Shown: positions 51,939 through 61,673 of the stretch, in pieces | Layout: every line of letters starts with the position of its first letter | Numbering within the stretch: position 1 is the stretch's first letter | From: Paenibacillus thalictri | GTDB lineage: Bacteria > Bacillota > Bacilli > Paenibacillales > NBRC-103111 | Direction: 5' to 3' | Assembly: GCF_004307995.1 (NCBI RefSeq) | Contig: NZ_SIRE01000026.1 | Coordinates: forward strand, 86,495 to 150,494 | DNA: 64,000 nt | The notes under the pieces: generated by a model | The model's input: the letters and a program-made list of their open reading frames with translations, nothing else | Told to the model about the DNA's origin: nothing | Database searches by the model: none | Translations under genes and position numbers: made by a program

Positions 51939-53717
51939 ATGCACCGCTTGATTACAAGCTCTTTGCAGGGCAAGCTGACCGTGATGATGCTTTTGTCGAC
52001 GCTGCTTCCTTTGTTTTTTCTGGGGGCGTTTTCATTTGTGACCTCCTCCCGGGTGAATGAAGAGAAGACGAAGCAGACTGGGATTGACGCGCTGCGCCGC
52101 ATTCAGGCGAATATCCGCTTTATCGCTCAGGACGTAGAGGCGATGTCGATTTTTTTGACCGGGGATCACGATGTGCAGCAATATATGAACAGCTTTGATT
52201 TCGATTCGCCGGAGCGGCTGCGGATATTGGCATTGATGACGAATTTGGCGCAGTCCAAGGAATATATTTCAAATATAACGGTGTATTCCAAAAATAAAAC
52301 GCTGCCGCTGCACACGCAAACGATTTATGCCTCCAACCTGTCCAAAACGATTGAAGACTGGAACTTGACGGGAAAAAGGTGGACGCCGCTTTACAGCAAC
52401 CAGACCGTTCACGGACAGGAGCTCGTTTTTTCCTTCTTGCGGGCTGTCAAAAGCACAGACAACTTTGATCCGCTTGGTTTTATCGCGATTACGATCAACG
52501 AGCAGGCGATGTCGCGTTATTTGGCGGAACCGAACTTCGGCGTCGGGCAAGGCGAGCTGCTGCTGCTGGACAGCCGCGGCACGGTGCTTTCCGGGGGCAA
52601 CAAACAGCGGCTTGGGCAGCGCTGGGAAACATTGTTCCCGGGCTCGCAAACCGGCGATATGGCCGGGACTTACGGCGCTTATACGTACGGGGAGGGGCAT
52701 GGGAAAAGCACCGTATTGTACAACCGGATACCCGATCTGAGCTGGACGCTGGTCGGGCTTGTGCCTTACGAGCTGTACAGCAAGGAGAACCGCTACATCT
52801 GGCTGCTTACCGGCAGCGCGGTCAGCTTGGCTACGGTGCTTACCGCGGGACTGATCTTGTTTTTTGTGCGCAAGGTGACGAAACCGCTGAAGGTGCTGAA
52901 ACGGCTGCTGGTCAAAATCGATCCCGACGAGCCGATGCCCCTGTACCAGTTCGAATCCCCGGACGAGGTCGGGCAACTGGTGGGCAGCTACAACCAGCTG
53001 GGCGAACATATCAAGCGGCTGAAGGAAAAGCTGATTCGAATGGAGTCCCGCAAGAAAGAAGCCGATATTCGGGCGCTGCAATCGCAGATCAATCCGCATT
53101 TTTTGTACAACACGCTTTCTTCGGTGCATTGGACCGCTTTGATGAGAGGGGAGCAGAAGATTGCGGATATGGTTGGGGCGCTCAGCGATTTTCTGCGGTT
53201 CAGCTTAAATAAAGGCAAAGACTTCTGCCCGGTGATGCAGGAGATCAATCATGTGAAAAATTATGCGGTGATCCAATCGATCCGATTCCCCGACCGGTTT
53301 ACGGTTTCTTACGATATCGATCCGCAAATTTACAAGTTTCCGATGTTGAAGCTGCTGCTTCAACCGCTTGTGGAAAATGCGATGATTCACGGCGTCCAGA
53401 AATTGAAGCGGCATGGCACGATTTATATCAGTGCGGTCAAAGAGTCCGGCGGCTTGCATTTTCACGTGCAGGACGACGGGATCGGCATGGAGGAAGAGAC
53501 GCTTGCCCGGCTTAAGGCTGATTTGTCGAGGCCGCTGGGGGACGAGCATAACGATTTATCGGGCAGCTACGGTTTGCGCAATGTCAATGAGCGGCTGCAA
53601 TTGCATTACGGTAGTTTGGCTCACTTGACGGTAGAAAGCCAGGCGGGCCAAGGGACACGTGTTTCGTTTATGATTCCTGTAAAGGAGAATGGACATGAAA
53701 ATATTGATTGTGGATGA
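51939..53717 (+). CDS. Sensor histidine kinase (YesM-like)
   Basis: A 592-residue membrane histidine kinase. The first helix (about 12-33, LTVMMLLSTLLPLFFLGAF) and a second (about 288-310) flank a large extracellular sensor domain (about 35-285). A HAMP-like linker follows, then the His-kinase domain with the phospho-acceptor region SQINPHFLYNTLSSVHW (His near residue 387) and ATPase motifs LLLQPLVENAMIH and VQDDGIGMEEE. The gene order is binding lipoprotein - kinase - response regulator. GGGAGGAGG is about 6 nt before the ATG. It overlaps the regulator gene by 23 nt. Confidence 0.9.
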   Translation: MHRLITSSLQGKLTVMMLLSTLLPLFFLGAFSFVTSSRVNEEKTKQTGIDALRRIQANIRFIAQDVEAMSIFLTGDHDVQQYMNSFDFDSPERLRILALMTNLAQSKEYISNITVYSKNKTLPLHTQTIYASNLSKTIEDWNLTGKRWTPLYSNQTVHGQELVFSFLRAVKSTDNFDPLGFIAITINEQAMSRYLAEPNFGVGQGELLLLDSRGTVLSGGNKQRLGQRWETLFPGSQTGDMAGTYGAYTYGEGHGKSTVLYNRIPDLSWTLVGLVPYELYSKENRYIWLLTGSAVSLATVLTAGLILFFVRKVTKPLKVLKRLLVKIDPDEPMPLYQFESPDEVGQLVGSYNQLGEHIKRLKEKLIRMESRKKEADIRALQSQINPHFLYNTLSSVHWTALMRGEQKIADMVGALSDFLRFSLNKGKDFCPVMQEINHVKNYAVIQSIRFPDRFTVSYDIDPQIYKFPMLKLLLQPLVENAMIHGVQKLKRHGTIYISAVKESGGLHFHVQDDGIGMEEETLARLKADLSRPLGDEHNDLSGSYGLRNVNERLQLHYGSLAHLTVESQAGQGTRVSFMIPVKENGHENIDCG

Positions 53718-55266
53718 TGAAATCATCATACGAAACGGGTTGTCGACCGTGATTAATTGGCAGCAGCTCGGATTTACGCTGCTCGAACCGGCGGAGTCGG
53801 CCGAAGAAGCGCTGGAACGGATTCCGGCTGAAAGGCCGGATCTGCTGCTCACCGATATCCGCATGGGCGGAAAAGACGGAATTACGCTAGTCAAGGAAGC
53901 GCGGGAACTGCTGCCCGATCTGGAGGCCGTCCTGCTGACCGGTTATGACGACTTTGCTTATATGCAGCAGGCGATCCGCCATGAAGTAAGCGACTATTTG
54001 CTCAAGACAAGCAGGCCGGAAGATATAATTCAGGCGGTCATTCGCGCGGCCAAGAAAGTTCAGGACAAACGGGAGGCCGCAAGCAAAGTCGTGCTTAAGG
54101 ATAAGGAGGTCCGGGATCACTGGTTTATCAAAATGCTGGAAAGCGGCATCACCCCGGATTTGCTCTCGCTTCAAGCGTATATGCCGCTGCTCGGAAGCAC
54201 GCTTGACGAGCTGCGGCCGGAGCGGCTGCAGGTTGTGGTCATTCAGGCCGAAGGCTGGGGAGAGAAGCCAAGCAGCGCTTTGCTACTGCATTTTGCCGTA
54301 GAAAACATGCTGCGCGAGCTCATTAGCTGTGAAACGCTGGTGATGAACGGCAGGGTGGCAGCCGTTGTTCGTGCGGATGCGGCGTGGGGACAGGAGGACT
54401 GCGACGGCCGAAGCTTGCTGGAGCAAATCGAGCATCTGCTGAAATGTGCGCTGAGATGCGCTGCCGGAGTGCCGGTTGCTGCCGTGGAAGAACTTCACCA
54501 ATCTTACCGGACGGCACAGCAGGCGGCGGCGTATTGGGAGCTGACCCGGGAGAAGCTGGTCGCATACGAGCGAGTTTGTACACGCAAAGGCTGGAACACG
54601 CTGCTGACCCGCTACGAGGAAACGGAGCTCGGGCACATTTTATCCGGCGGCAATTCGTTGCAGCTGAGCCAGTGGATTTATGCCGCTGTGCAAGCGCAAA
54701 TGGAGCACCCTGAGACCACTTATGAGTCGTATTCGTCATATGTTCATTCCGTCGCGTTGTCCGGTTTGCGCTGGCTTGAGCGGCTGCTGGCCGAGACGCC
54801 TTCCGCCCAAGAAACCATCCACCGGTTTTCCGTATTTGGGTCCGAAGGGCACGGGCTGCTGCGGGATCAGCTGCAAACCTACTTGCAGTCTGTGATGGCC
54901 GCTTATCACCGATTGGTGGTCAAAGGGCAATCAGCCTATGTGCAGCGCGCGATCACTTATGTGAAAGAACATGTCGGCAGCCAGCGAATCGGGTTGTCCG
55001 ATGTGGCCCGGCACGTTCATCTGCATCACGGACATTTGAGCGAAGTGTTTAAGAAAGAGACGGGGATGACGTTTGGCGATTTTGTTACGCGGGAAAAGCT
55101 GGAGCGGGCCAAGGAAATGCTGCTGGACCCGGCCGTCAAAATCAGCGAGGTGGCACGCGCCGTAGGTTACGAGGACGTCAAATATTTCAGCCAGCTGTTT
55201 AAAAAACACTTTACCCAAATTCCGTCCGAATACCGCGAAGTGGTGTCGGCGAAAAAATTAGAGTAA
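53695..55266 (+). CDS. AraC-type response regulator (YesN-like)
   Basis: A 523-residue response regulator: an N-terminal receiver domain (about 1-120, with phospho-Asp in LLLTDIRMGGKDGI near 56 and KDKEV further), a large middle region (about 130-390) with no clear signature, and a C-terminal AraC HTH (about 420-520, RIGLSDVARHVHLHHGHLSE and VARAVGYEDVKYFSQLF). Paired with the YesM-like kinase. ATG at 53695 has AAGGAG 7 nt upstream. The genes downstream, a second binding protein and a Dpp-type transporter, are the likely targets. A terminator follows. Confidence 0.9.
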   Translation: MKILIVDDEIIIRNGLSTVINWQQLGFTLLEPAESAEEALERIPAERPDLLLTDIRMGGKDGITLVKEARELLPDLEAVLLTGYDDFAYMQQAIRHEVSDYLLKTSRPEDIIQAVIRAAKKVQDKREAASKVVLKDKEVRDHWFIKMLESGITPDLLSLQAYMPLLGSTLDELRPERLQVVVIQAEGWGEKPSSALLLHFAVENMLRELISCETLVMNGRVAAVVRADAAWGQEDCDGRSLLEQIEHLLKCALRCAAGVPVAAVEELHQSYRTAQQAAAYWELTREKLVAYERVCTRKGWNTLLTRYEETELGHILSGGNSLQLSQWIYAAVQAQMEHPETTYESYSSYVHSVALSGLRWLERLLAETPSAQETIHRFSVFGSEGHGLLRDQLQTYLQSVMAAYHRLVVKGQSAYVQRAITYVKEHVGSQRIGLSDVARHVHLHHGHLSEVFKKETGMTFGDFVTREKLERAKEMLLDPAVKISEVARAVGYEDVKYFSQLFKKHFTQIPSEYREVVSAKKLE

Positions 55267-55302
55267 AGCGCCGAAGATTTTCTACCCTATACACGAAGAT
55301 TA

Positions 55303-55333
55303 TCCCCTTTTGTCAAAGGGGGTTTATTTTTAC
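55303..55333 (+). terminator. Terminator after the response regulator
   Basis: TCCCCTTT pairs with AAAGGGGG, then TTTATTTTT. Confidence 0.75.
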
Positions 55334-55497
55334 AATTATTGTATGTAATCGGTTTCAAACTGGCGAATGCTTTGATATAGGGAATATTTGTTCGATTGGT
55401 GATGGAGGGGAAAGGAATCACCGTTTTCGCATCAATATTCACCATCATCCTTCCGCATCCGCAAGGAAATCGATTATATCCATCGGGAGGAAAGCCC

Positions 55498-56808
55498 ATG
55501 AAAAAGGCGGTGGCGGCCCTTACAATCGTATCGCTGTTACTTGAAGTTGCCTGCGGCGGGGGGCAGGACGGCAAGTCGGGAGGCGGCAACCGTCCGGCGG
55601 CGGACCCGGCTCAGGCGGTAACCCCGGGAGATAAAAAAACGCTGGAATTTTGGTACATCGACCCGGGAGATAAAGAAAAGGTGTATTTGGAGGCGGTCGA
55701 GCGGTTCAAAAAAAAGCATCCCGACGTCGAAGTCAAGACGCTGCAAACGTTAAACGATACGTACAAGATGAAGTTTGCCGTAGCGATGTCCGGCGGGAAC
55801 CCGCCTGACGTATTTCATTCCTGGGGAGGCGGATGGCTGAAAGAATTTGTCGGTCAGGGCGGCGTATTGGATATGACCGGAAAGGTGGATAGCGGGGCGT
55901 ATGTGCAAACTGTGCTCGACAACTCGACCTTTGGCGGCAAAATTTACGGAGTGCCGCTTGGCTTGTCGGTCACGATGATCTGGTACAACAAGGAGCTGTT
56001 TGCCAAGTACGGTTTAACACCTCCGGCGACGTGGGAAGATCTGCTGCATGTGGTCGATACGCTGAAGAAAAACAAAGTGATTCCATTTTCGCTGTCGAAT
56101 CAGCCGAAATGGCCGGGCGCTTATTATTTCATGTATTTAGCCGATCGTGTGGCGGGTCCGGAGCTGTTCAAAAGTGCGCTGGCCCGCAAAGGGAGAACAT
56201 TTGACGATGACGGTTATGTACAAGCAGGCAAGTACATTCAGGAGCTTGTAAGGCGAGAGGCCTTCAACAAGGGGTTTAACGGCATACCGTATGACGCGGG
56301 TCAAGGACGCCAGCTTTTTTATACGGGACAGGCGGCAATGACCGTTATGACGAGTGCTATTGTCAATAACACGCGGCAGGAAGCGCCGGAATTTGAGAAA
56401 AAACTCGACTTATTCGCTTTTCCCACCGTTCCGGGAGGGAAGGGAGATCCTTCGGACCTAAGCGCCGCATCGGCTCCGGTCTGGTCGGTATCGGCCAAAA
56501 CGAAATATCCGGAGCTAGCGATCGAGTTGGTCAAGGAGTTATCCAGCCGGGAAACGGCGCAGTCGTATTCCGACCGCACCGGCTCAACGGTTGCGGTGAA
56601 AGGTGTCATCTACAAGGACGAATTCGCCAAACGGCTTGGCGGATACATCGAAAGAGCGAAGGATATCCACTGGCCTTACGATCAGACGCTGCCGCAGGAG
56701 TTGGCCGAACTGCACAAGGACACGACGCAGGCGATCTTTGGCTTGTCGATGACCCCGGAGGAAGCGGCCGGGAAAATGGAGGAAAAAGCAAAACAGGCGT
56801 TAAGATGA
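55498..56808 (+). CDS. Solute-binding lipoprotein (family 1)
   Basis: A 436-residue lipoprotein. The signal peptide ends at LEVAC (Cys near residue 19), followed by a short Gly-rich linker and a binding domain (TLEFWYIDPGDKEKVYLEAV, NPPDVFHSWGGGWLKEF, TMIWYNKELFAKYGL). It is a family 1 (CUT1-like) binding protein. ATG at 55498 has GGGAGG 8 nt upstream. No CUT1 permease is adjacent; the next gene is a family 5 binding protein. It may supply ligand to a distant importer, or be a second sensor-type protein for the same two-component system. Confidence 0.85.
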   Translation: MKKAVAALTIVSLLLEVACGGGQDGKSGGGNRPAADPAQAVTPGDKKTLEFWYIDPGDKEKVYLEAVERFKKKHPDVEVKTLQTLNDTYKMKFAVAMSGGNPPDVFHSWGGGWLKEFVGQGGVLDMTGKVDSGAYVQTVLDNSTFGGKIYGVPLGLSVTMIWYNKELFAKYGLTPPATWEDLLHVVDTLKKNKVIPFSLSNQPKWPGAYYFMYLADRVAGPELFKSALARKGRTFDDDGYVQAGKYIQELVRREAFNKGFNGIPYDAGQGRQLFYTGQAAMTVMTSAIVNNTRQEAPEFEKKLDLFAFPTVPGGKGDPSDLSAASAPVWSVSAKTKYPELAIELVKELSSRETAQSYSDRTGSTVAVKGVIYKDEFAKRLGGYIERAKDIHWPYDQTLPQELAELHKDTTQAIFGLSMTPEEAAGKMEEKAKQALR

Positions 56809-56852
56809 TGATACAAAAATACAATTTTTGGAAAAAATAATGGAGGGTTTAT

Positions 56853-58697
56853 ATGAAGCTGAAAAAAGCAACAAGCTTGATCGGTTCGCTTGCCATGGCC
56901 GTCACTTTGTTGGCGGCCTGCTCGGATGTGCAGCCGCCGTCGGCGTCCAGCCAGTCCAAAGCGCCGGAGCCGGCCAAACCGGCGACAACCCAGCCGGCCG
57001 CAACGCCAGCCGCACCGGCTGCGCAAGCACCGGCGGCAGGCGACGTCAAAGAAACGCCGCGAAATGAAACATTGTATATTGCAGGCAATCAGTGGGGGGC
57101 CCCGACCAACTTTAACCTGCTCAGCGGCAACCCGGCTTTTCCGATCAACTACGGCAACTCCCGTGAGCTGATCTACGAAACGCTGTTTATGGTCAACATG
57201 CTGGATGGCAAGCTGGAACCTTTGCTTGGCACCAAATATAACTGGACGGACGATTTGACCTTAAAGGTGGAGCTGAACAAAGACGCCAAGTGGAACGACG
57301 GCAAACCGTTCACCTCGGATGACGTCGTGTATACGTACCAGCTCGGCAAGAAATATCAGATCAACTGGAGCAGCTTCTGGACTTACATTGAAGATGTTAC
57401 CGCAGACGGCCCTAATGCCGTTAATATCAAGATGAAAAAGGAAACGCCAAACAAGCTGACCGTGCTGGACAGCATAGAATTGATCCCGATGCTGCCCAAA
57501 CATGTATGGTCGGACATCGAAACCAAAGCGAACAACGATCTGGCGACCATCCGCAAGGAGTTTAATCCGAATCCCGTAGCTACAGGCCCTTACAAAATGT
57601 ATTTCTACAACGATCAGAAAATTACCGTGGCGAGAGACGACAACTACTGGGGCAAATCGCTGTTTGGCAAACTTCCGGCGCCGAAGTATATCACCCACGT
57701 CATCTATAAAGATAATGCCGCAGGGGACCTTGCGTTTAAGGCCGGGCAAGTCGATTTGTCGCAGCAGTTTACGCCGCAAATTTGGAACTTCTGGAAAGAC
57801 GGAGCCCCCGTCAAAACGTATTTGAAAGATGCGCCTTATTATTTGCCGGGTTCGATGCCTTCGATTTTCTTCAACATGTCCAAGAAAGGGCTTGATAACA
57901 AGGAAGTCAGAAGAGCGATTGCGATGAGTATCGATTACAAAAAAATATCCGATCTGGCCATGAGCGGTTATTCCGCAGCGATGCAGCCGTCGCTTACGCT
58001 GAACACGGACGCTGAGTCGAAATATGTCGATTTAAACGCGATCAAACCGCTGCAATGGACAACCGACGTGGCCGGGGCGAATGCGCTGCTGGACAAAATC
58101 GGCGCAAAGAAAGGCGCGGACGGCATTCGTGTGCTGGACGGCACCCGGCTTGGCCCTTGGGATATCGAGTGTCCTTACGGCTGGTCCGACTGGAATGCTT
58201 CGCTTGAAATCGTAGCCCAAAGCGCCAAAGCGATCGGCATCGAAATCCGCACCAAGTTTCCCGAGCAGCCGGTATGGAACAACGACCTGCAAACCGGCAA
58301 GTTCGACATTATTATGAATACGCCTGCCGGCGGCGTCAGCCCAAGCCAACCGTGGAACAGAGCAAGAACGATCATGTATTCGAAGGGCGTTCCCGCGATC
58401 GGCGAGATGGCCTTCTGGAACTGGGGCCGATACAAAAACGATAAAGCCGACCAACTGATCGACCAAATACCGGCCGTATCGGATATGAACAAATTAAAAG
58501 AGATGTACACCGAACTTGACAAAATGTGGCTGACCGACGTGCCGTCCGTTCCGCTGATGTACAGACCGTGGATGTTCTATACGATGAACGAATCGGTGTG
58601 GAAAGGTTTCCCGGTGCAAGGAGACGGGACCAATATTCCGCCGCAGATGGGTTATGATGGCGCAGGGATTAAAGCGCTGTATCAAATCCACAACTAA
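56853..58697 (+). CDS. Family 5 peptide/oligosaccharide-binding lipoprotein
   Basis: A 614-residue extracellular binding protein of the DppA/OppA family (SBP_bac_5). The signal peptide ends at LLAAC (Cys near 23), followed by a Pro/Ala/Gln-rich linker (about 25-65), and then the SBP_bac_5 domain (PTNFNLLSGNPAFPINYGN, ELNKDAKWNDGKPFTSDDVV, WTDVPSVPLMYR-type end). Within the family this pattern is close to sugar-oligomer-binding members as well as peptide ones. GGAGGG is about 8 nt before the ATG. It precedes its own permeases and ATPases, with a hairpin between. Confidence 0.87.
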   Translation: MKLKKATSLIGSLAMAVTLLAACSDVQPPSASSQSKAPEPAKPATTQPAATPAAPAAQAPAAGDVKETPRNETLYIAGNQWGAPTNFNLLSGNPAFPINYGNSRELIYETLFMVNMLDGKLEPLLGTKYNWTDDLTLKVELNKDAKWNDGKPFTSDDVVYTYQLGKKYQINWSSFWTYIEDVTADGPNAVNIKMKKETPNKLTVLDSIELIPMLPKHVWSDIETKANNDLATIRKEFNPNPVATGPYKMYFYNDQKITVARDDNYWGKSLFGKLPAPKYITHVIYKDNAAGDLAFKAGQVDLSQQFTPQIWNFWKDGAPVKTYLKDAPYYLPGSMPSIFFNMSKKGLDNKEVRRAIAMSIDYKKISDLAMSGYSAAMQPSLTLNTDAESKYVDLNAIKPLQWTTDVAGANALLDKIGAKKGADGIRVLDGTRLGPWDIECPYGWSDWNASLEIVAQSAKAIGIEIRTKFPEQPVWNNDLQTGKFDIIMNTPAGGVSPSQPWNRARTIMYSKGVPAIGEMAFWNWGRYKNDKADQLIDQIPAVSDMNKLKEMYTELDKMWLTDVPSVPLMYRPWMFYTMNESVWKGFPVQGDGTNIPPQMGYDGAGIKALYQIHN

Positions 58698-58713
58698 TCC
58701 TGCCGTCATACAA

Positions 58714-58760
58714 GGCCTATATCGGGGCGTGATGTGCCGCTCCGGTATAGGTCTGTTTTG
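58714..58760 (+). terminator. Hairpin between binding protein and permeases
   Basis: AGGCCTATATCGG pairs with CCGGTATAGGTCT, then TGTTTT. It may reduce read-through into the permease genes. Confidence 0.55.
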
Positions 58761-58813
58761 AAACGGGGCTTTGCCCGGCTGTGATCATAATACCCATCGG
58801 GGGTGCGCGACTT

Positions 58814-59827
58814 TTGAACGCTTATGTGAAGTATTTTGTTAATAAATTTTTCTGGTATTTGCTGACGCTGCTGATCGCCATTGTGCTTAACTTTTTGCTG
58901 CCACGGTTAATTGACGGAAATCCGGTATCGATCATTGTGTCCCAGGTTTCGGCAGGCATGACGGATAGCGACACGATCAAGAAGGTGTACGATACATTTA
59001 TGAAGGAATTTGGCATCGACAAGCCGATTATGGTGCAATTTTTTATTTATTTGAAAAACTTGGTGACGGGCGATCTGGGCACATCGTTTGGTTTATATCC
59101 GAAAAAGGTAACCACCATCCTCGCATCGGCGGTACCGTGGACGGTCGGGCTGCAGCTTCCGGCGATTTTGACCGGATGGATTATCGGCAATGTGCTCGGA
59201 GCCGTAGCGGCATATCGCAAAGGCGTGTTCGACAAAGTGATTTTTCCCGTCGCGTTGTTTATCAACTCGATTCCGTTTTTTACGCTGGCGATTATTATGC
59301 TTTACGTTTTTGCGCTTTCCCTGAAATGGTTTCCGCTTCACGGCGGCTACGACTTTCAGATGATTCCGCAGCTTTCCTGGTCGTTCTTCTGGTCGGTGAT
59401 CCGGCATCATACGCTGCCGTTCCTGTCCATCGTGCTTGTTACGATCGGCGGCCAGGCGATTGGCATGAGGGAAATGTCGATCTACGAGCTGAACTCGGAC
59501 TATGTCTTATACAGCAAGCTGCTGGGCATCCGCGATTCCAGGGTCGTGCGTTACGTGTTCAAAAACGCCATGCTGCCGCAAATTACCGGACTTGCTTTGT
59601 CCGTAGGCACCATGGTTGGCGGCGCGCTGATCTGCGAGATTGTGTTCAGTTATCCCGGTATCGGCACATGGCTGTTTACAGCGATCCGGCAGCTCGATTA
59701 TCCGCTCATTTCCGGCTGTACGCTGCTGATCGCCTTGTCGGTGCTGCTTGCCAACTTTACGATTGAAATCGTTTACGGGCTGGTTGATCCGCGCATCAAG
59801 GCCGCTCAGATGGAGGAACAACAATGA
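58814..59827 (+). CDS. ABC transporter permease (DppB-like)
   Basis: A 337-residue membrane protein, DppB/OppB type, with about six helices and the EAA-type region near 225-260 (YVLYSKLLGIRDSRVVRYVF). An N-terminal helix (residues about 8-30) is followed by the family periplasmic segment. TTG at 58814 has GGGGGTG about 9 nt upstream and is more likely than the GTG at 58781, which begins with a non-family leader. It overlaps the next permease gene by 4 nt (ATGA). Specificity is set by the binding protein. Confidence 0.87.
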   Translation: MNAYVKYFVNKFFWYLLTLLIAIVLNFLLPRLIDGNPVSIIVSQVSAGMTDSDTIKKVYDTFMKEFGIDKPIMVQFFIYLKNLVTGDLGTSFGLYPKKVTTILASAVPWTVGLQLPAILTGWIIGNVLGAVAAYRKGVFDKVIFPVALFINSIPFFTLAIIMLYVFALSLKWFPLHGGYDFQMIPQLSWSFFWSVIRHHTLPFLSIVLVTIGGQAIGMREMSIYELNSDYVLYSKLLGIRDSRVVRYVFKNAMLPQITGLALSVGTMVGGALICEIVFSYPGIGTWLFTAIRQLDYPLISGCTLLIALSVLLANFTIEIVYGLVDPRIKAAQMEEQQ

Positions 59828-60660
59828 GCCATTCCATCCACATATTGCTGAGATCCCCCAAATTTCTGATCGGTGCGATCGCGCTGCTTGCCATGCTTGC
59901 GTTAGTGCTGATTTATCCGCTGATTAACCAAAAAGATCCGCTGGAAATGATCGCTATGGCGTTTCAGCCGCCCGGAAACGATCTTCTGCTTGGCTCGGAC
60001 AATTTCGGGCGGGACCTGTTTCTAGAATTGATTTACGGCATTCGCACATCGCTGCGCGTCGGGTTGATTGCAGGTGTGATCGCAACGGCGATTGGTCTGG
60101 TCATCGGTCTGAGCGCCGGGTATATCGGCGGCCTGGTCGACAACATTTTGACCACTATCACCAATATGTTTATCGTTATTCCTTCTTTTATCGTGCTTAT
60201 TCTGATTTCCGTCAGCATTAATTCAAGAAGCGCGCTGGTGACGGCGATGATTATCGGCATCACGGCTTGGCCTTGGACGGCGCGGGCGGTTAGGGCGCAA
60301 ACAACTTCGCTGCGGGGCCGGGATCACGTGAATATTGCGAAAATTTCCGGTCACAGCACGCCACGGATTATTGTGTTTGAAATTCTTCCTTATATCGCTT
60401 CTTATGTCGTGATGGCTTTTGTGCTGCAGACCGCGTCGGGCATCTTGGCGGAAGCGTCCATTTCGATGCTTGGCCTCGGGCCGTTCAACACGATTTCGCT
60501 GGGCATCATCATGAACTGGGCGCTGGCCTTTGAAGCCCCGGTTGCCGGCGCCTGGTGGGCCTTTATTCCGGCGGCGATCGCGATCGCGATCATCACCTTT
60601 TCGCTGTATATGATGAACACCGGAATGGACGAAATTTTCAATCCGAAAATAAGGAGCTAA
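59824..60660 (+). CDS. ABC transporter permease (DppC-like)
   Basis: A 278-residue permease of the DppC/OppC type with about five helices, the family LLGSDNFGRDLFLELIYGIR, and the EAA-type region in the second half (GRDHVNIAKISGHSTPRIIV). The ATG overlaps the stop of the DppB-like gene. The next gene begins 2 bp after its stop, with AAGGAG within its 3' end, so the transporter genes are tightly co-translated. Confidence 0.9.
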   Translation: MSHSIHILLRSPKFLIGAIALLAMLALVLIYPLINQKDPLEMIAMAFQPPGNDLLLGSDNFGRDLFLELIYGIRTSLRVGLIAGVIATAIGLVIGLSAGYIGGLVDNILTTITNMFIVIPSFIVLILISVSINSRSALVTAMIIGITAWPWTARAVRAQTTSLRGRDHVNIAKISGHSTPRIIVFEILPYIASYVVMAFVLQTASGILAEASISMLGLGPFNTISLGIIMNWALAFEAPVAGAWWAFIPAAIAIAIITFSLYMMNTGMDEIFNPKIRS

Positions 60661-60662
60661 TT

Positions 60663-61673
60663 ATGGGTAAAAATATATTGGAAGTAAAGGAGCTCAAAAC
60701 GTATTACAGAACCCGGCTGCAAGAAAACGTCTACGCGGTGGACGGGGTCAGCTTTAACCTGGAGGAAGGCAAAACGCTGGGCATCGCCGGGGAATCCGGC
60801 TGCGGCAAGTCGACGCTGGCGCTCAGCCTGATGGGGTTTTATTTTCCGCCACTGCATTTCAAAAGCGGTTCGATCAGCGTAGGCGGCACCGATATTATGA
60901 AGCTGGGCAAAGAGCAGCTGCGATCGCAAATATTGGGCAGGGAAATTGCCTATATTCCGCAAGCGGCGATGAATGCGCTGAATCCGACGCTGAAAATTAT
61001 CCGGTTTATCGAAGATATTATGCGCGAGCATCGTCCGGAACTGAGCAAACAGCAAGTATGGCAGATGGCTTCAGAACGGTTTGAGACGCTGAATTTGTCC
61101 CCGAAGGTGCTGAATTCCTACCCCAACGAGCTGTCCGGGGGGATGAAGCAGCGGACGGTGATTGCGATTTCCAGCATCCTGAACCCGAAGGTGCTGATTG
61201 CCGACGAACCGACCTCGGCTCTCGACGTGACTTCCCAGAAAGCGGTCATCAAGCTGATGAAAAGTTTGCTTCAGAAAGGTTTTATCAAGTCGCTGATCTT
61301 TATTACCCACGAGCTGCCGCTGCTATATCATGTGACCGACGATATTGTCGTCATGTACGCCGGGGAAATCGTCGAGCGCGGCACCGCGCAGCAAATGATT
61401 TTTGACCCGCTGCATCCGTATACAAAAAAGCTGATGGGTTCGATCATCGTACCCGAGGAAGGCATGAAAGGCCATAAGCTGGCGGCGATCCCGGGCGCGC
61501 CCCCCAACTTGAAGAAGGTGCCGGATGGCTGCCGGTTCGCGGAGCGGTGCGTGCATGCCAAAGACGAATGCAGATCGGGCAAGGTGGACAATCGGCAGGC
61601 CGACGGCCGGATATACCGGTGCCATTTTGATACGGTCACGTTGAAGGAGTGGTATGAACATGAGCAGCAATGA
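60663..61673 (+). CDS. ABC transporter ATPase (DppD-like)
   Basis: A 336-residue ATPase with Walker A GESGCGKST (near 36-44), Q-loop, signature NELSGGMKQR and Walker B VLIADEPTSALD, plus the oligopeptide-type C-terminal extension (about 255-336) with a Cys-rich stretch (CRFAERCVHAKDECR, and CHF near the end) typical of the OppD/DppD type, which may bind an iron-sulfur cluster. AAGGAG is 6 nt before the ATG. The stop overlaps the next ATPase gene. Confidence 0.92.
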   Translation: MGKNILEVKELKTYYRTRLQENVYAVDGVSFNLEEGKTLGIAGESGCGKSTLALSLMGFYFPPLHFKSGSISVGGTDIMKLGKEQLRSQILGREIAYIPQAAMNALNPTLKIIRFIEDIMREHRPELSKQQVWQMASERFETLNLSPKVLNSYPNELSGGMKQRTVIAISSILNPKVLIADEPTSALDVTSQKAVIKLMKSLLQKGFIKSLIFITHELPLLYHVTDDIVVMYAGEIVERGTAQQMIFDPLHPYTKKLMGSIIVPEEGMKGHKLAAIPGAPPNLKKVPDGCRFAERCVHAKDECRSGKVDNRQADGRIYRCHFDTVTLKEWYEHEQQ

